DNA of 64,000 nt from Halieaceae bacterium UBA5085 (GTDB lineage: Bacteria > Pseudomonadota > Gammaproteobacteria > Pseudomonadales > Halieaceae): assembly GCA_002414665.1 (NCBI GenBank), contig DIAF01000038.1, positions 81,652-145,651 of the forward strand, read 5' to 3'. Each line of letters starts with the position of its first letter. Positions within the stretch are counted from its first letter, which is position 1. The position numbers were made by a program, and so were the translations under genes. The notes below the pieces were generated by a model. It did not search any database. It was given only the letters and a program-made list of their open reading frames with translations, and was not told where the DNA came from. Positions 8,065 through 16,650 of this stretch are shown here, one piece after another.

Positions 8065-8814
8065 TCAGGAAAGTGTGCCACCGTCGACCCGGATGTCCTC
8101 ACCGGTGATATGCACCGCATCCTCGGACGCCAGCATGGCAATGACACCGGCCATGACCTCGGCATCCTTCGGACCGGTTAGAGAAGAAATACGTGCGATC
8201 AACTCAAAGTCCATGTTGGGTGGCCACTCGATACCGGTGGTCATGCCGCTGTTGATATCGCCGGGACAGACGCAGTTGGCCCGCACGCCGCGCTTGGCAA
8301 ATTCGACGGCGATACTGCGTGTCATCGCCAGCACGCCACCCTTGCTCGCCGAATACGCTGCGCCACAGGGCAGGCCTGCAAGCGCCGCTGTGGAAGCGGC
8401 GTTTACGATACTGCCCCGGGTCTCCACCAGGTGGGGCAGGACTTCCCGGCAGAGCAGCAGCGTGCCCGTCAGGTTGACAGCGATGACGCGTTGGAAGGCG
8501 TCCAGTGCAATGGCATCGGTATCGTCGAAACGCAGAATACCGGCCATATTCACCAGCGCATATAGGCTGCCGTATCGTGCGACACAGGCCGCCACCGTAT
8601 CCTTGACCTGTGTTTCATCAGACACATCGCAACATTGTGCGGTTGCCTCGCCGCCCGCCGCCGTGATGGTTGCCACGGTTTCGTCGAGGCCAGCCTGACT
8701 GATATCCACGCAGTAGACACTGCCGCCTTCAGCGGCTATGCGCACCGCCGCTGCGCGTCCGATACCGCTGCCGGCACCCGTGACCATAACCACCCTGTTA
8801 CTGAAACGCTGCAT
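8065..8814 (-). CDS. SDR family NAD(P)-dependent oxidoreductase
   Basis: A 249-residue classical SDR with TGAGSGIGRAAA (cofactor), a NMAG variant of NNAG, a serine in NAASTAA, YSASKGG (Y-x3-K), and the C-terminal GEDIRVDGG common to FabG-like enzymes. It probably oxidises or reduces a hydroxy/keto group. The ATG at 8814 has GAGGGCAGG upstream, so the longer reading to 8895 is rejected. It is divergent from the acyl-CoA dehydrogenase operon and may share its regulation. The 260-base gap between them holds no gene I can see. Confidence 0.88.
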   Translation of the reverse strand: MQRFSNRVVMVTGAGSGIGRAAAVRIAAEGGSVYCVDISQAGLDETVATITAAGGEATAQCCDVSDETQVKDTVAACVARYGSLYALVNMAGILRFDDTDAIALDAFQRVIAVNLTGTLLLCREVLPHLVETRGSIVNAASTAALAGLPCGAAYSASKGGVLAMTRSIAVEFAKRGVRANCVCPGDINSGMTTGIEWPPNMDFELIARISSLTGPKDAEVMAGVIAMLASEDAVHITGEDIRVDGGTLS

Positions 8815-9075
8815 TGCCTGCCCTCGTGATTGAATTCCAGCGCCGGAGCATGACCCAGAGCCCGCAAGAGCGTCAATTCCGGCGGTACGCAGCACTGAAC
8901 TCGATGCAGGTGATTGCGCAGCCGTGGAGGGTTTGCTGCTCTATACCAGTGCTGCATCTCGGACCCGGCAATGCCCTCAGTCGTTTGCTTATACCGGCGC
9001 GGTCATTACCCTTGGCACACTCGCCGCGCGCGCCCCCCAGCAGCGCGACAACGGCCATAGCACAGGAGATTGCGC

Positions 9076-10284
9076 GTGGAAGACCTAGACCAGTTTCGCG
9101 AGGAAACGCGGCAATGGCTGGAAGCCAACTGCCCCGCTTCGCAGCGACTGCCCAATACACCGGAAGAGCAGTACTGGGGCGGCCGCGGCGGCAGTTTTGC
9201 CAGTGAAGATGCACGTGTCTGGTTCGAGCGGATGCGAGACCGCGGCTGGACCGCTCCGGAATGGCCCACAGCCTATGGCGGCGGTGGCCTGACGCCGCAG
9301 CAGGGGCAGATTCTGAAACAGGAAATGAAACGCATCAACGCGCGCACCCCGCTGTACAGCCTGGGTTTGTGGATGTTGGGACCGGCGCTGCTGGAATATG
9401 GCAGTGAGGCGCAGAAGCAGGAGCACCTGCGGGCCATCGTCAACGGGGAATTTCGCTGGTGTCAGGGCTATTCCGAACCGGGGGCAGGCTCCGACCTGGC
9501 CAGTCTGCAAACCCGGGCCGAGGACCAGGGCGATCACTTCCTCGTCAATGGCAGCAAGATATGGACAACAGCCGCAGACCGCTCAGACTGGATATTCTGC
9601 CTGGTACGCACCGACCCCCACGCCAAGAAGCAGGAGGGCATCAGCTTCCTGCTCATCGACATGGCCAGCCCCGGGGTGAGCACCACGCCGATTGAGCTGA
9701 TCAGCGGCGACTCGGAGTTCTGCCAGACCTTCTTCGACAACGTTCGCGTGCCGAAAAGCAACCTGGTCGGTGAGCTGAACCAGGGATGGTCGGTGGCCAA
9801 GGCGCTGCTGGTACACGAGCGCAAGCTGATGGCGGAAATCGGCGGTGATTCGCCGCGCAAGGAAATCCCCCCGGTTGAGGCTGCACGTCGCTACCTGGAT
9901 TTCACCAACGGCCGCATAGCAGACGACCAGCTACGCAGCGACCTGGTCGAGTACGAAATGCGCATGCATGCAATCGGCCTGACCCACATGCGCAGCTTTG
10001 AGGAACGCGCGGCCGGCATCAAGGGAACCGTCGGGCTGGCGATGAAATACCTTGGCACGGAGGCTATCAAGGACAAGAACGAGCTGCTGCTGGCCATCAT
10101 GGGCACCCGTGGCCTTGGCTGGGAAGCGCCCGGATTCACCCCGGAGGAGCTCGACACTACCCGCCTCTGGGCGATGTCCAAAGCCATGACCATCGCCGGC
10201 GGAACCAGCGAAGTGCAGTTGAATGTGATTGCCAACCACGTCCTGCAGTTGCCGCAGGCTCCCAAAGCTGCCACCGAGTCCTGA
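9076..10284 (+). CDS. Acyl-CoA dehydrogenase, putative large subunit of a heteromeric enzyme
   Basis: A 402-residue FAD-dependent acyl-CoA dehydrogenase. GYSEPGAGSDLA and WTTAA form the flavin/substrate site. The C-terminal motif reads AGGTSEVQ where MCAD-type enzymes have YEGTSQIQ, so the usual catalytic Glu is Gly. A candidate base is E248 in LVHERK. A second, different acyl-CoA dehydrogenase starts 10 bases after this one, as in the alpha2-beta2 steroid side-chain dehydrogenases of actinobacteria and proteobacteria. The start is the GTG at 9076, 7 bases after AGGAG; a TTG at 9070 is too close to that site. Desaturation of a bulky CoA thioester is inferred. Confidence 0.88.
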   Translation: MEDLDQFREETRQWLEANCPASQRLPNTPEEQYWGGRGGSFASEDARVWFERMRDRGWTAPEWPTAYGGGGLTPQQGQILKQEMKRINARTPLYSLGLWMLGPALLEYGSEAQKQEHLRAIVNGEFRWCQGYSEPGAGSDLASLQTRAEDQGDHFLVNGSKIWTTAADRSDWIFCLVRTDPHAKKQEGISFLLIDMASPGVSTTPIELISGDSEFCQTFFDNVRVPKSNLVGELNQGWSVAKALLVHERKLMAEIGGDSPRKEIPPVEAARRYLDFTNGRIADDQLRSDLVEYEMRMHAIGLTHMRSFEERAAGIKGTVGLAMKYLGTEAIKDKNELLLAIMGTRGLGWEAPGFTPEELDTTRLWAMSKAMTIAGGTSEVQLNVIANHVLQLPQAPKAATES

Positions 10285-10294
10285 GGAGAACAGC

Positions 10295-11434
10295 ATGGCA
10301 CTGGTTTTGAATGAAGAGCAGCGTTTGCTGGCCGAAACAGCAGGTGAATTTCTGCAGAAACAGGCGCCCGTCGGCGCCCTGCGCGCCCTGCGCGACTCTC
10401 GCGACCCCCTGGGTTATGACGCCGAGCTCTGGCGCCAAATGGCGGAGCTGGGCTGGGCGAGCGTAATCCTGCCCGAGGACGCTGGCGGCCTGGACTTCGG
10501 CTTCAGTGGCATCGGCGTGGTGCTACAGGAAACCGGCCGCACCCTGGCCGCCAGTCCGCTGTTCGCCACGGCGGTTGTCGGCGCGTCAGCGCTGTTACTG
10601 GGCGGCACCGAAACCCAGAAAGCAGACTACCTGCCACAGGTCGCAGCAGGTGAACTCACGCTGGCGCTGGCGCTGGAGGAATCGCAGCATCACCGACCGC
10701 ACCACATCGCCACCCGACTGGAGAAATCGGGGGACGGCTTTCTGCTTTCCGGTGAGAAGGTGTTTGTGCTGGACGGTCACTCGGCAGATGCTCTGCTGGT
10801 GGTTGCCCGCAGCGCTGGCGAGACGACCAGCCGCGATGGTCTCTCGGTGGTGTTGGTCCCGCGCGACACGGCGGGCGTTGAAATCGAACGCACCGTCATG
10901 GCCGACAGCCGCAACGCCGCCAATATCCGCTTTACCGGGGTCAGCATTGCCAGCACCCAGGTCGTCGGCACCGAAGGTGAAGCCGGCCATTGGCTGGACG
11001 ACGTGCTCGACCGGGGTCGCATCGCCATGGCGGCCGAGATGCTGGGCAGCGTTGAGGAGGTGTTCGCGCGCACGGTGGCGTGGCTGAAGGAGCGCGTACA
11101 GTTCGGCGTACCCATCGGCAGCTTTCAGGCCCTGCAACACCGCGCGGCCAGCTTGCAGGCTGAGCTGGAGCTGGCACGATCCGTGGTCCTGCAGGCGCTG
11201 ACCGTCGTGGACGAGCAGCCACAGCAGCTGGCCATCATGGCCAGTCTCGCCAAGGCCACTCTCAACGAACTGGCCAGACACGCCACCAATGAGGCCGTGC
11301 AAATGCACGGCGGCATCGGGGTAACCGATGAGCTCGAGATCGGGTTCTTCCTGAAACGCGCACGCACTGCCATGCAGATTTTTGGCGACACCGGTTTCCA
11401 CAAGGACCGCTATGCCACCCTGTGCGGCTATTGA
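10295..11434 (+). CDS. Acyl-CoA dehydrogenase, putative small/partner subunit
   Basis: This 379-residue protein has the acyl-CoA dehydrogenase fold: an N-terminal helical domain (LNEEQRLLAETAGEF), a degenerate middle beta domain, and a C-terminal helical domain with RVQFGVPIGSFQALQH and QMHGGIGVTDELEI. The middle domain lacks the clear flavin-binding G-x-GSD motif of the upstream subunit, reading LEESQHHRPH instead. That asymmetry fits a heteromer sharing flavin sites across the interface. GAGGAG precedes the ATG at 10295, only 10 bases after the first subunit. A KSI-like gene follows. Confidence 0.87.
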   Translation: MALVLNEEQRLLAETAGEFLQKQAPVGALRALRDSRDPLGYDAELWRQMAELGWASVILPEDAGGLDFGFSGIGVVLQETGRTLAASPLFATAVVGASALLLGGTETQKADYLPQVAAGELTLALALEESQHHRPHHIATRLEKSGDGFLLSGEKVFVLDGHSADALLVVARSAGETTSRDGLSVVLVPRDTAGVEIERTVMADSRNAANIRFTGVSIASTQVVGTEGEAGHWLDDVLDRGRIAMAAEMLGSVEEVFARTVAWLKERVQFGVPIGSFQALQHRAASLQAELELARSVVLQALTVVDEQPQQLAIMASLAKATLNELARHATNEAVQMHGGIGVTDELEIGFFLKRARTAMQIFGDTGFHKDRYATLCGY

Positions 11435-11464
11435 AGGCACACCACAGAGAACGAGGTCACTGAT

Positions 11465-11827
11465 ATGGACAATGCAGACAAGATCGCCATGGTAGAACGC
11501 TACGTCGAGGCCTTTGAAAAGTCCGACGTGGAGATTATTCGCGGCATGTACGCCGACAATGCGGTGGTGGAAGACCCGGTGGGCACGGAGCCGCACCGCG
11601 GCCTGGATGCCATCTGCGCATTTTACCAGGGTGCCCTGGGCGCCGGCGCCAAACTGCGGCTGTCAGGACAGGTGCGCTGCGCGGGTAATGCGGTCGCCTT
11701 CCCTTTTCACGTTGTCATGCCGGGAATGCAGATTGACGTCATCGATGTGTTTGAATTCGATGACAACGGCAAGATCAGCAGCATGAAAGCCTACTGGGGC
11801 CCGGATAACCTGCGCAAGGACGGCTGA
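11465..11827 (+). CDS. Ketosteroid-isomerase-like protein (NTF2/SnoaL fold)
   Basis: The 120 residues align well with bacterial steroid delta-5-3-ketosteroid isomerase. R12-Y13 matches the oxyanion-hole Tyr, MYADNAVVEDPVG contains D37 at the position of the catalytic base Asp (D40 in the Pseudomonas enzyme), and DVIDVFEFDDNG contains D94 at the position of the second oxyanion-hole Asp (D103). AYW near the C-terminus is also shared. With all three catalytic residues present, genuine isomerase activity on a ketosteroid or similar cyclic enone is plausible. It is the last gene of the acyl-CoA dehydrogenase operon, 30 bases after it. Other NTF2-fold roles remain possible. Confidence 0.8.
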   Translation: MDNADKIAMVERYVEAFEKSDVEIIRGMYADNAVVEDPVGTEPHRGLDAICAFYQGALGAGAKLRLSGQVRCAGNAVAFPFHVVMPGMQIDVIDVFEFDDNGKISSMKAYWGPDNLRKDG

Positions 11828-11833
11828 TCTGGC

Positions 11834-12895
11834 TCACGGGCCCGGGGCCGCTGGCAGCACGCGGTCGCCGGGCTCCAGACCGGCAACGACCTCGACCCGG
11901 CCATCGGCGTTGCGCTTGCCAACGCGTAAAAACCGGCGCTCCGGCCCCTCCGGGCCGACAACGTAAGCCACCCACAGCTGTCCCACCCGTGCCAGCAGCG
12001 TCTCGGGCACACGGATGCGCTGCTCGCTACCCGCCGGCACTTCAATGCGCGCATACAGGCCCGGCAGCAGCCGGTCATCATAAGGGAGACGGACCTTTAC
12101 GAGAAAACTGCGAGACCCGGGTTCCGCCGCCGGCACGATTTCCTCGATGCTGCCGCTCACCCTACTGTCCAGTGCCGGCAGGCTCACCGGTACCGTCTGG
12201 CCCACGGTAAGACTCACTGCAAGCTGTTCGCGAACGCTTGCTTCAACCCGCAGTGACAGCGGGTTGTAGAGCGACAACAGTCGTGTACCCGGGGCTGCGG
12301 TATCGCCAGGTTCTGCAAAGCGGTCCACAACCCGACCATCCAGTGGAGAACGAATAGAAGCATAGGCCAGCGCCGCACGCGCTTCCTCCAGACCTTGCTC
12401 CGCACGTTGCAGATCCGCCTGCAGGCTGTCGCGCGTTGCCTGGGCCGCATCCCGGTCGGACGCCGAAAGCAGGCCGCGCTCCTGCAACTCGATACTGCGC
12501 TGCAGGTTGCGTTCGGCTTCCGTGTAACGGGCGCGCACAGCGGTGATCTGATTGCCGGCCTGGGCAACGCGCGCTTCCAGATCCGTCTTCTCCAGTTCCA
12601 GCAGGAGCTGACCTTCGCTGACTGTGTCGCCGGCGCGCACCAGTATCCGCTCAATGCGCGCCATGATACGTGACGAAATCAGCGTCGCCTGCTTTGCTTC
12701 CACAGAGCCCGGCACCGGTTCGGTAATGGCCACGTCCTCCATGGTTACGAGGTAGGTCGCCTGCTCCGGCTCAGCCGGAGGCGGCACAAGACCTGGCGCA
12801 AGGCGATCATCGAAAACCCCGGCCATCCAGCTCACCATCAGTACCAGCACCACTATCGCCGCCAGAGCCGGCACCCATTTCCAGATACTACGCAT
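11834..12895 (-). CDS. RND efflux membrane-fusion (periplasmic adaptor) subunit
   Basis: A 353-residue adaptor: an N-terminal membrane anchor (about 8-28), lipoyl/barrel-sandwich halves around a coiled-coil hairpin (LELEKTDLEARVAQAG... through QRAEQGLEEARAAL, with IRSPLDGRVVDRFAEPGDTA), then beta-barrel and membrane-proximal domains. It links the inner-membrane RND pump to an outer-membrane channel. Its ATG overlaps the 3' end of the permease gene by 8 bases, so translation is coupled. The order permease-then-adaptor is the reverse of the common acrAB order. No outer-membrane factor gene is adjacent. Confidence 0.92.
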   Translation of the reverse strand: MRSIWKWVPALAAIVVLVLMVSWMAGVFDDRLAPGLVPPPAEPEQATYLVTMEDVAITEPVPGSVEAKQATLISSRIMARIERILVRAGDTVSEGQLLLELEKTDLEARVAQAGNQITAVRARYTEAERNLQRSIELQERGLLSASDRDAAQATRDSLQADLQRAEQGLEEARAALAYASIRSPLDGRVVDRFAEPGDTAAPGTRLLSLYNPLSLRVEASVREQLAVSLTVGQTVPVSLPALDSRVSGSIEEIVPAAEPGSRSFLVKVRLPYDDRLLPGLYARIEVPAGSEQRIRVPETLLARVGQLWVAYVVGPEGPERRFLRVGKRNADGRVEVVAGLEPGDRVLPAAPGP

Positions 12896-15800
12896 TGCTT
12901 GCGACCTCCCCGGTCTCGCGGTCGAAGACCAGTAGATACACCACGGGTACCACCACCAGGGTCAACAGTGTCGACGCGATGATGCCGAAAATAATTGCCA
13001 GCGCAAGGCCGCTGAAGACCGGGTCCAGAATAATCACCAGATTGCCGAGCAACGTTGTGCCCGCCGTCAAGAGCACCGGACGCATGCGCACATGCCCCGC
13101 TTCCAGCAGAGCGCTGCGAACGCTCGCCCCCCGATCACGGGCCTGGGTAACAAACTCAACAAGGATCAGTGAATTGCGCACCACGATGCCCGCCAGCGCA
13201 ATCATGCCGATCATTGCCGTTGCGGTGAACAACACCGGGTCTGGGGCACCCGCAACGCTCCGCTCTCCCAACATGTTCAGCCACCAGAATCCAGGCATGA
13301 TACCGATCACGGTCAATGGGATGGCCGCCATGATAATCAGCGACAGTACAGAGGAATCTGTTTGCACCCGCAATACGAAGAAAATTGCCACCAGGGCGAA
13401 AGCGAACGCCAACCCCATATCGCGGAACACGTCGACGGTGATCCGCCACTCACCCTCACCGGTCCAGCGCACCTCGATATCCTCGGGCAGTTCCCAGCCA
13501 TCACCTCCGCCAGGATTGAGGAAGCTGCGTTGTGTCCAGTCGTTGGCGCTACCCGGGGTGGTGCCCCGGTCGGCTACGATATCGGCAATCACATCGGCGG
13601 GAGGACGACCCGACAGCTCAGCGGTGACATAGACCACCGGGCGGAGGTCCTTGCGGTAGATCGCCTGGTCCGCCGCCAATTGCCGAAACTCGCCAAGCTC
13701 GCCCAGCGCCACCAGAGGTTGCGGCGCCGCATCCAGCCCACTGGCCTTGCTGGCCTGGGTGATGCCCGGACGCCCCTTGACCTGCAAGCGTGCAAAATCA
13801 TGTGGCGAAACCCGCTGTTCGGGGGCCAGACGCAGCAGCAGGGGCAGGGGCACCGCTTCACTGGCCTCCTGCAGATACCCTGCCACCAGACCCTCATTCG
13901 CCATGGCAATGGTGTCATTGATATCTGCCGTCGACACGCCGGACAATGCGGCTCGCGGCTTGTCCGTGACGAAACGCCAGCGCATCTGCCGCGCCTCCAC
14001 TGACGTATCCACCTCCACCACATGGGCTTCTCGCGCCAGACGCGCCGCCAGCTGCCGGGCTGCAGCCTGCTGCTGCTCATACGGTGTCAACGTGTCGCCA
14101 TACACCTCGGCCACCAGCGTGCTCATCACAGGAGGACCCGGAGGCACTTCCACCACCTTCAGCTGCACACCCTCGGCCTGCAACGGCGCGAGCAACGCCC
14201 GGATGCGCAGCACAACACCGTGCGATTGCTGCTCGCGAGCGGCCTTGTCGACCAGTACCACTCTGAGGTCGGCCAGCTGCGGTGCCACACGCTGGTAGTA
14301 CCGGCGCACCATGCCGTTGAAATCGATCGGTGAGGGCTCGCCGACAAATGCGGCCACGGTCTGCACTTCGGGCACACGCAGCAGGGACTGCATGACACGC
14401 TGGGTCAACGCCGCTGTCTGCTCGAGCGTGGCCGACTCCGGCAAGTCGACCAGCACCTGGATCTCGTTCTTGTTGTCGTAGGGGAGCAATTTCAAAGGCA
14501 CAAGGCGCAACAAGGGGAGACTGGCTGCGAGCAGAAACAGCACAATCACCACCCACACCACCAGACGTGCTCTACCCCGGTCTGCGAGTAAGGGGCCCAC
14601 CAGCCTGGCGTAAAAGCCATTGCTGCTGGCACCGCTACCTCCCGCCAATGCATCAAGAGCCGGGCTGTCCACCGAGGGCAGCAGACGCCCGGCTAGCCAG
14701 GGCGTGACGAGAAAGGCAACCAGAGTGCTACTGATAACAGCGACAGGCACGTTGAACGCCATGGGCGCCATATACGGCCCCATCATGCCGGTGATAAACG
14801 CCAGGGGCAGAAAGGCCACGACGATGGTCAGGGTCGACATCAGCAAGGGCACACGGATCTCCGCCATTGCATCGATAATGCGTCGCGCGCGCGGACCGCT
14901 GCCGACGGCAAAGTTGCGCGCGATGTTATCGACACCAGTGATAGGATCATCCACCAGCAAGCCGAGGGCGAGAATCAATGCAAACAGGGTAACGCGGTTA
15001 ATGGTATAGCCGAAGGCCATGTCCAGCGCCAGCGTAAACCCGTAGCAAATGGGCACCGCGAGACCCACCACCAGGCCCGCGCGCCAGCCCAGGAATACGC
15101 TGATAAACACCACCACGGTGACGATAGCAAAGCCCAGGCTGCTGGCCAGGTTGTTGACTTTTTCATCGGCTGTTTGCCCATAGTCGCGCAATACACTCAC
15201 GTGCATCTGCGCCGGGAGCAATTCGCGCTGCAGCGCGTCCAGCTCTGCGTGCACCCGCTGCGCCAGGCCTACGGCATTGGTTCCCGGCTTCTTGGCGACA
15301 TTCAGTGTCACCATGGGGTAACGCGACGGGGACTGTCCATTTGCCGCGCGGTCTCCGGCAAAACTGATCCAGGTGTAGCTCGCCGGTTCCTGCGGTCCGT
15401 CCACAATCCGCGCAACATCGCGCAAATACACCGGCACACCATCGATCACATTTACAACCAGCCCGGGCAACTCGTGGGCGCCGCGCAGCGCATCTCCGCT
15501 TTCCAGCAGAATCGACGCGTTGTTGAAGGTCCAGCGGCCTGCGGATTGCAGGTGGTTGGATGCCCTCAGGGCCGCGCTCACTTCGGCCGCACTGGTGCGC
15601 CGCGCGGCCAGGCTTTCCGGGTCCAGCAGTATCTGCACCTGACGGGCACGGCCGCCGGTTACCGTCACTTCACCGGTGTCTGGCAAGCGCTGCAGCCGTG
15701 TACTCAGTTCATCCGCCACGCGACGCAAATCGTAATCGCTATAGCGCTCCGGAGCCTCGGACCACAATGCGAGCACCAGGATCGCGACGTCATCGACCTC

Positions 15801-16205
15801 CACCGGACTCAGGTGCCAGCGGCTGACAACGGCGGGCAACAGCTGAGGATTGGAGTAAAGCTTGTTATAGGTGTTCAGCAGGGCTTCTTCACGATCCTCA
15901 CCGACATAGAACGACAGTGTGGCTACCGAACGCCCGGCAGTTGTTGTGGAGTACACATGTTCGACCCCCGGAATCTGCGCCAGCAACTTTTCCAACGGGA
16001 CCGCCACCTGCCGCTCCACCTGCCCGGCGGTCAGCCCGGGCGCCTCGACAAACACATCCACCACCGGCACTACGATCTGCGGTTCTTCCTCACGCGGCGT
16101 TAACAGCAGTGACAGTATCCCCGCCACGATGCCAATTGCGAACAGCAGCCTGGGCAAGCCACCACCCAGGGTGTAATTCACCATACGGTCCAGCGGGTGA
16201 CTCAT
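12888..16205 (-). CDS. RND efflux transporter permease subunit
   Basis: This 1105-residue AcrB-type proton antiporter has one N-terminal TM, a large periplasmic loop, TM2-6, a second loop and TM7-12. The proton-relay pair of aspartates is kept in LGLLVDDPITGVDN (TM4). At 1105 residues it is longer than the usual 1030-1050; part of the extra length is a loop near residues 870-930. It starts 2 bases after the ArsR gene and its stop overlaps the adaptor start, giving one arsR-permease-adaptor operon. The substrate is unknown; the thiol-type regulator suggests reactive sulfur or oxidised/electrophilic compounds, by inference. Confidence 0.93.
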   Translation of the reverse strand: MSHPLDRMVNYTLGGGLPRLLFAIGIVAGILSLLLTPREEEPQIVVPVVDVFVEAPGLTAGQVERQVAVPLEKLLAQIPGVEHVYSTTTAGRSVATLSFYVGEDREEALLNTYNKLYSNPQLLPAVVSRWHLSPVEVDDVAILVLALWSEAPERYSDYDLRRVADELSTRLQRLPDTGEVTVTGGRARQVQILLDPESLAARRTSAAEVSAALRASNHLQSAGRWTFNNASILLESGDALRGAHELPGLVVNVIDGVPVYLRDVARIVDGPQEPASYTWISFAGDRAANGQSPSRYPMVTLNVAKKPGTNAVGLAQRVHAELDALQRELLPAQMHVSVLRDYGQTADEKVNNLASSLGFAIVTVVVFISVFLGWRAGLVVGLAVPICYGFTLALDMAFGYTINRVTLFALILALGLLVDDPITGVDNIARNFAVGSGPRARRIIDAMAEIRVPLLMSTLTIVVAFLPLAFITGMMGPYMAPMAFNVPVAVISSTLVAFLVTPWLAGRLLPSVDSPALDALAGGSGASSNGFYARLVGPLLADRGRARLVVWVVIVLFLLAASLPLLRLVPLKLLPYDNKNEIQVLVDLPESATLEQTAALTQRVMQSLLRVPEVQTVAAFVGEPSPIDFNGMVRRYYQRVAPQLADLRVVLVDKAAREQQSHGVVLRIRALLAPLQAEGVQLKVVEVPPGPPVMSTLVAEVYGDTLTPYEQQQAAARQLAARLAREAHVVEVDTSVEARQMRWRFVTDKPRAALSGVSTADINDTIAMANEGLVAGYLQEASEAVPLPLLLRLAPEQRVSPHDFARLQVKGRPGITQASKASGLDAAPQPLVALGELGEFRQLAADQAIYRKDLRPVVYVTAELSGRPPADVIADIVADRGTTPGSANDWTQRSFLNPGGGDGWELPEDIEVRWTGEGEWRITVDVFRDMGLAFAFALVAIFFVLRVQTDSSVLSLIIMAAIPLTVIGIMPGFWWLNMLGERSVAGAPDPVLFTATAMIGMIALAGIVVRNSLILVEFVTQARDRGASVRSALLEAGHVRMRPVLLTAGTTLLGNLVIILDPVFSGLALAIIFGIIASTLLTLVVVPVVYLLVFDRETGEVASNA

Positions 16206-16207
16206 GC

Positions 16208-16513
16208 TCAGCGTTGCTCCTCGCCACAGTACAGTGAGTGCAGCACCTGTAGCACCGCGGCCACCTCGCCCGCGGCAATCGAGTAGTAGACCTGCTGTCC
16301 GTCACGCCGGGCCTTCACCAGGCCTGCTTCGCGCAGGCGCGCGAGGTGTTGCGACAAGGCGGACTGCGACAAATCCAGCCCTGAATTCAAGGCGCCTACG
16401 GAGCACTCGCCTTCGACCAGCGAACACAGAATCAGCAACCGCTGTTCATTGGCGAGTTCCTTGAGCAGGGCGACGGCCTGCCGCGCCTGCCGGGCCATTG
16501 CGGCAGCATCCAT
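16208..16513 (-). CDS. ArsR/SmtB-family repressor, BigR/SqrR/HlyU-like
   Basis: A 101-residue winged-helix repressor. The recognition helix region DLSQSALSQHLARLREAGLV is typical of the family. There is no CxC metal site. The cysteines in LLILCSL (C30) and near the C-terminus in SLYCGEE (C96) fall where BigR, SqrR and HlyU carry their redox/persulfide-sensing pair; an additional C37 is present. Known members sense reactive sulfur or oxidants by disulfide/tetrasulfide formation. The ATG at 16513 has GGAG eight bases upstream; the GTG at 16522 touches that site. It heads the RND operon and likely represses it from the inverted repeat at 16556-16575. Confidence 0.88.
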   Translation of the reverse strand: MDAAAMARQARQAVALLKELANEQRLLILCSLVEGECSVGALNSGLDLSQSALSQHLARLREAGLVKARRDGQQVYYSIAAGEVAAVLQVLHSLYCGEEQR

Positions 16514-16555
16514 TTCCGACACTCCTGTTGCACCTCCAACGATACTGGCGACGAT

Positions 16556-16575
16556 ATATTAGATTTACTTAATAT
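16556..16575. promoter_or_regulatory. Inverted-repeat operator candidate for the ArsR regulator
   Basis: The AT-rich sequence carries ATATTA and TAATAT as a perfect 6-base inverted repeat around an 8-base centre, in an otherwise GC-rich region. It lies about 43 bases upstream of the arsR start and between divergent genes. ArsR/BigR-type repressors bind AT-rich palindromes of this spacing. Autoregulation of the RND operon, and perhaps of the divergent aldolase gene, is inferred. Confidence 0.6.
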
Positions 16576-16650
16576 GTAAAGTGTTTGACGCCCGTGCAGG
16601 TATAAAACGTCTACACTGCAGGTCTGAATATACATGGAAGAGGCACTGAA

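Noticed and set aside
8815..9075. Possible small gene or promoter in the gap between the SDR and acyl-CoA dehydrogenase genes
   Set aside because: Short ORFs here have no family resemblance or ribosome-binding site, and no convincing -35/-10 pair was found on either strand.
15174..16103. 309-codon plus-strand ORF inside the RND permease gene
   Set aside because: Antisense shadow with no recognisable motif; the permease reading frame is unambiguous.
16584..16617. TTGACG / TATAAA elements as a promoter for the aldolase gene
   Set aside because: The elements are individually good but 10 bases apart (or 21 to the next TACACT), so the spacing does not fit sigma-70.
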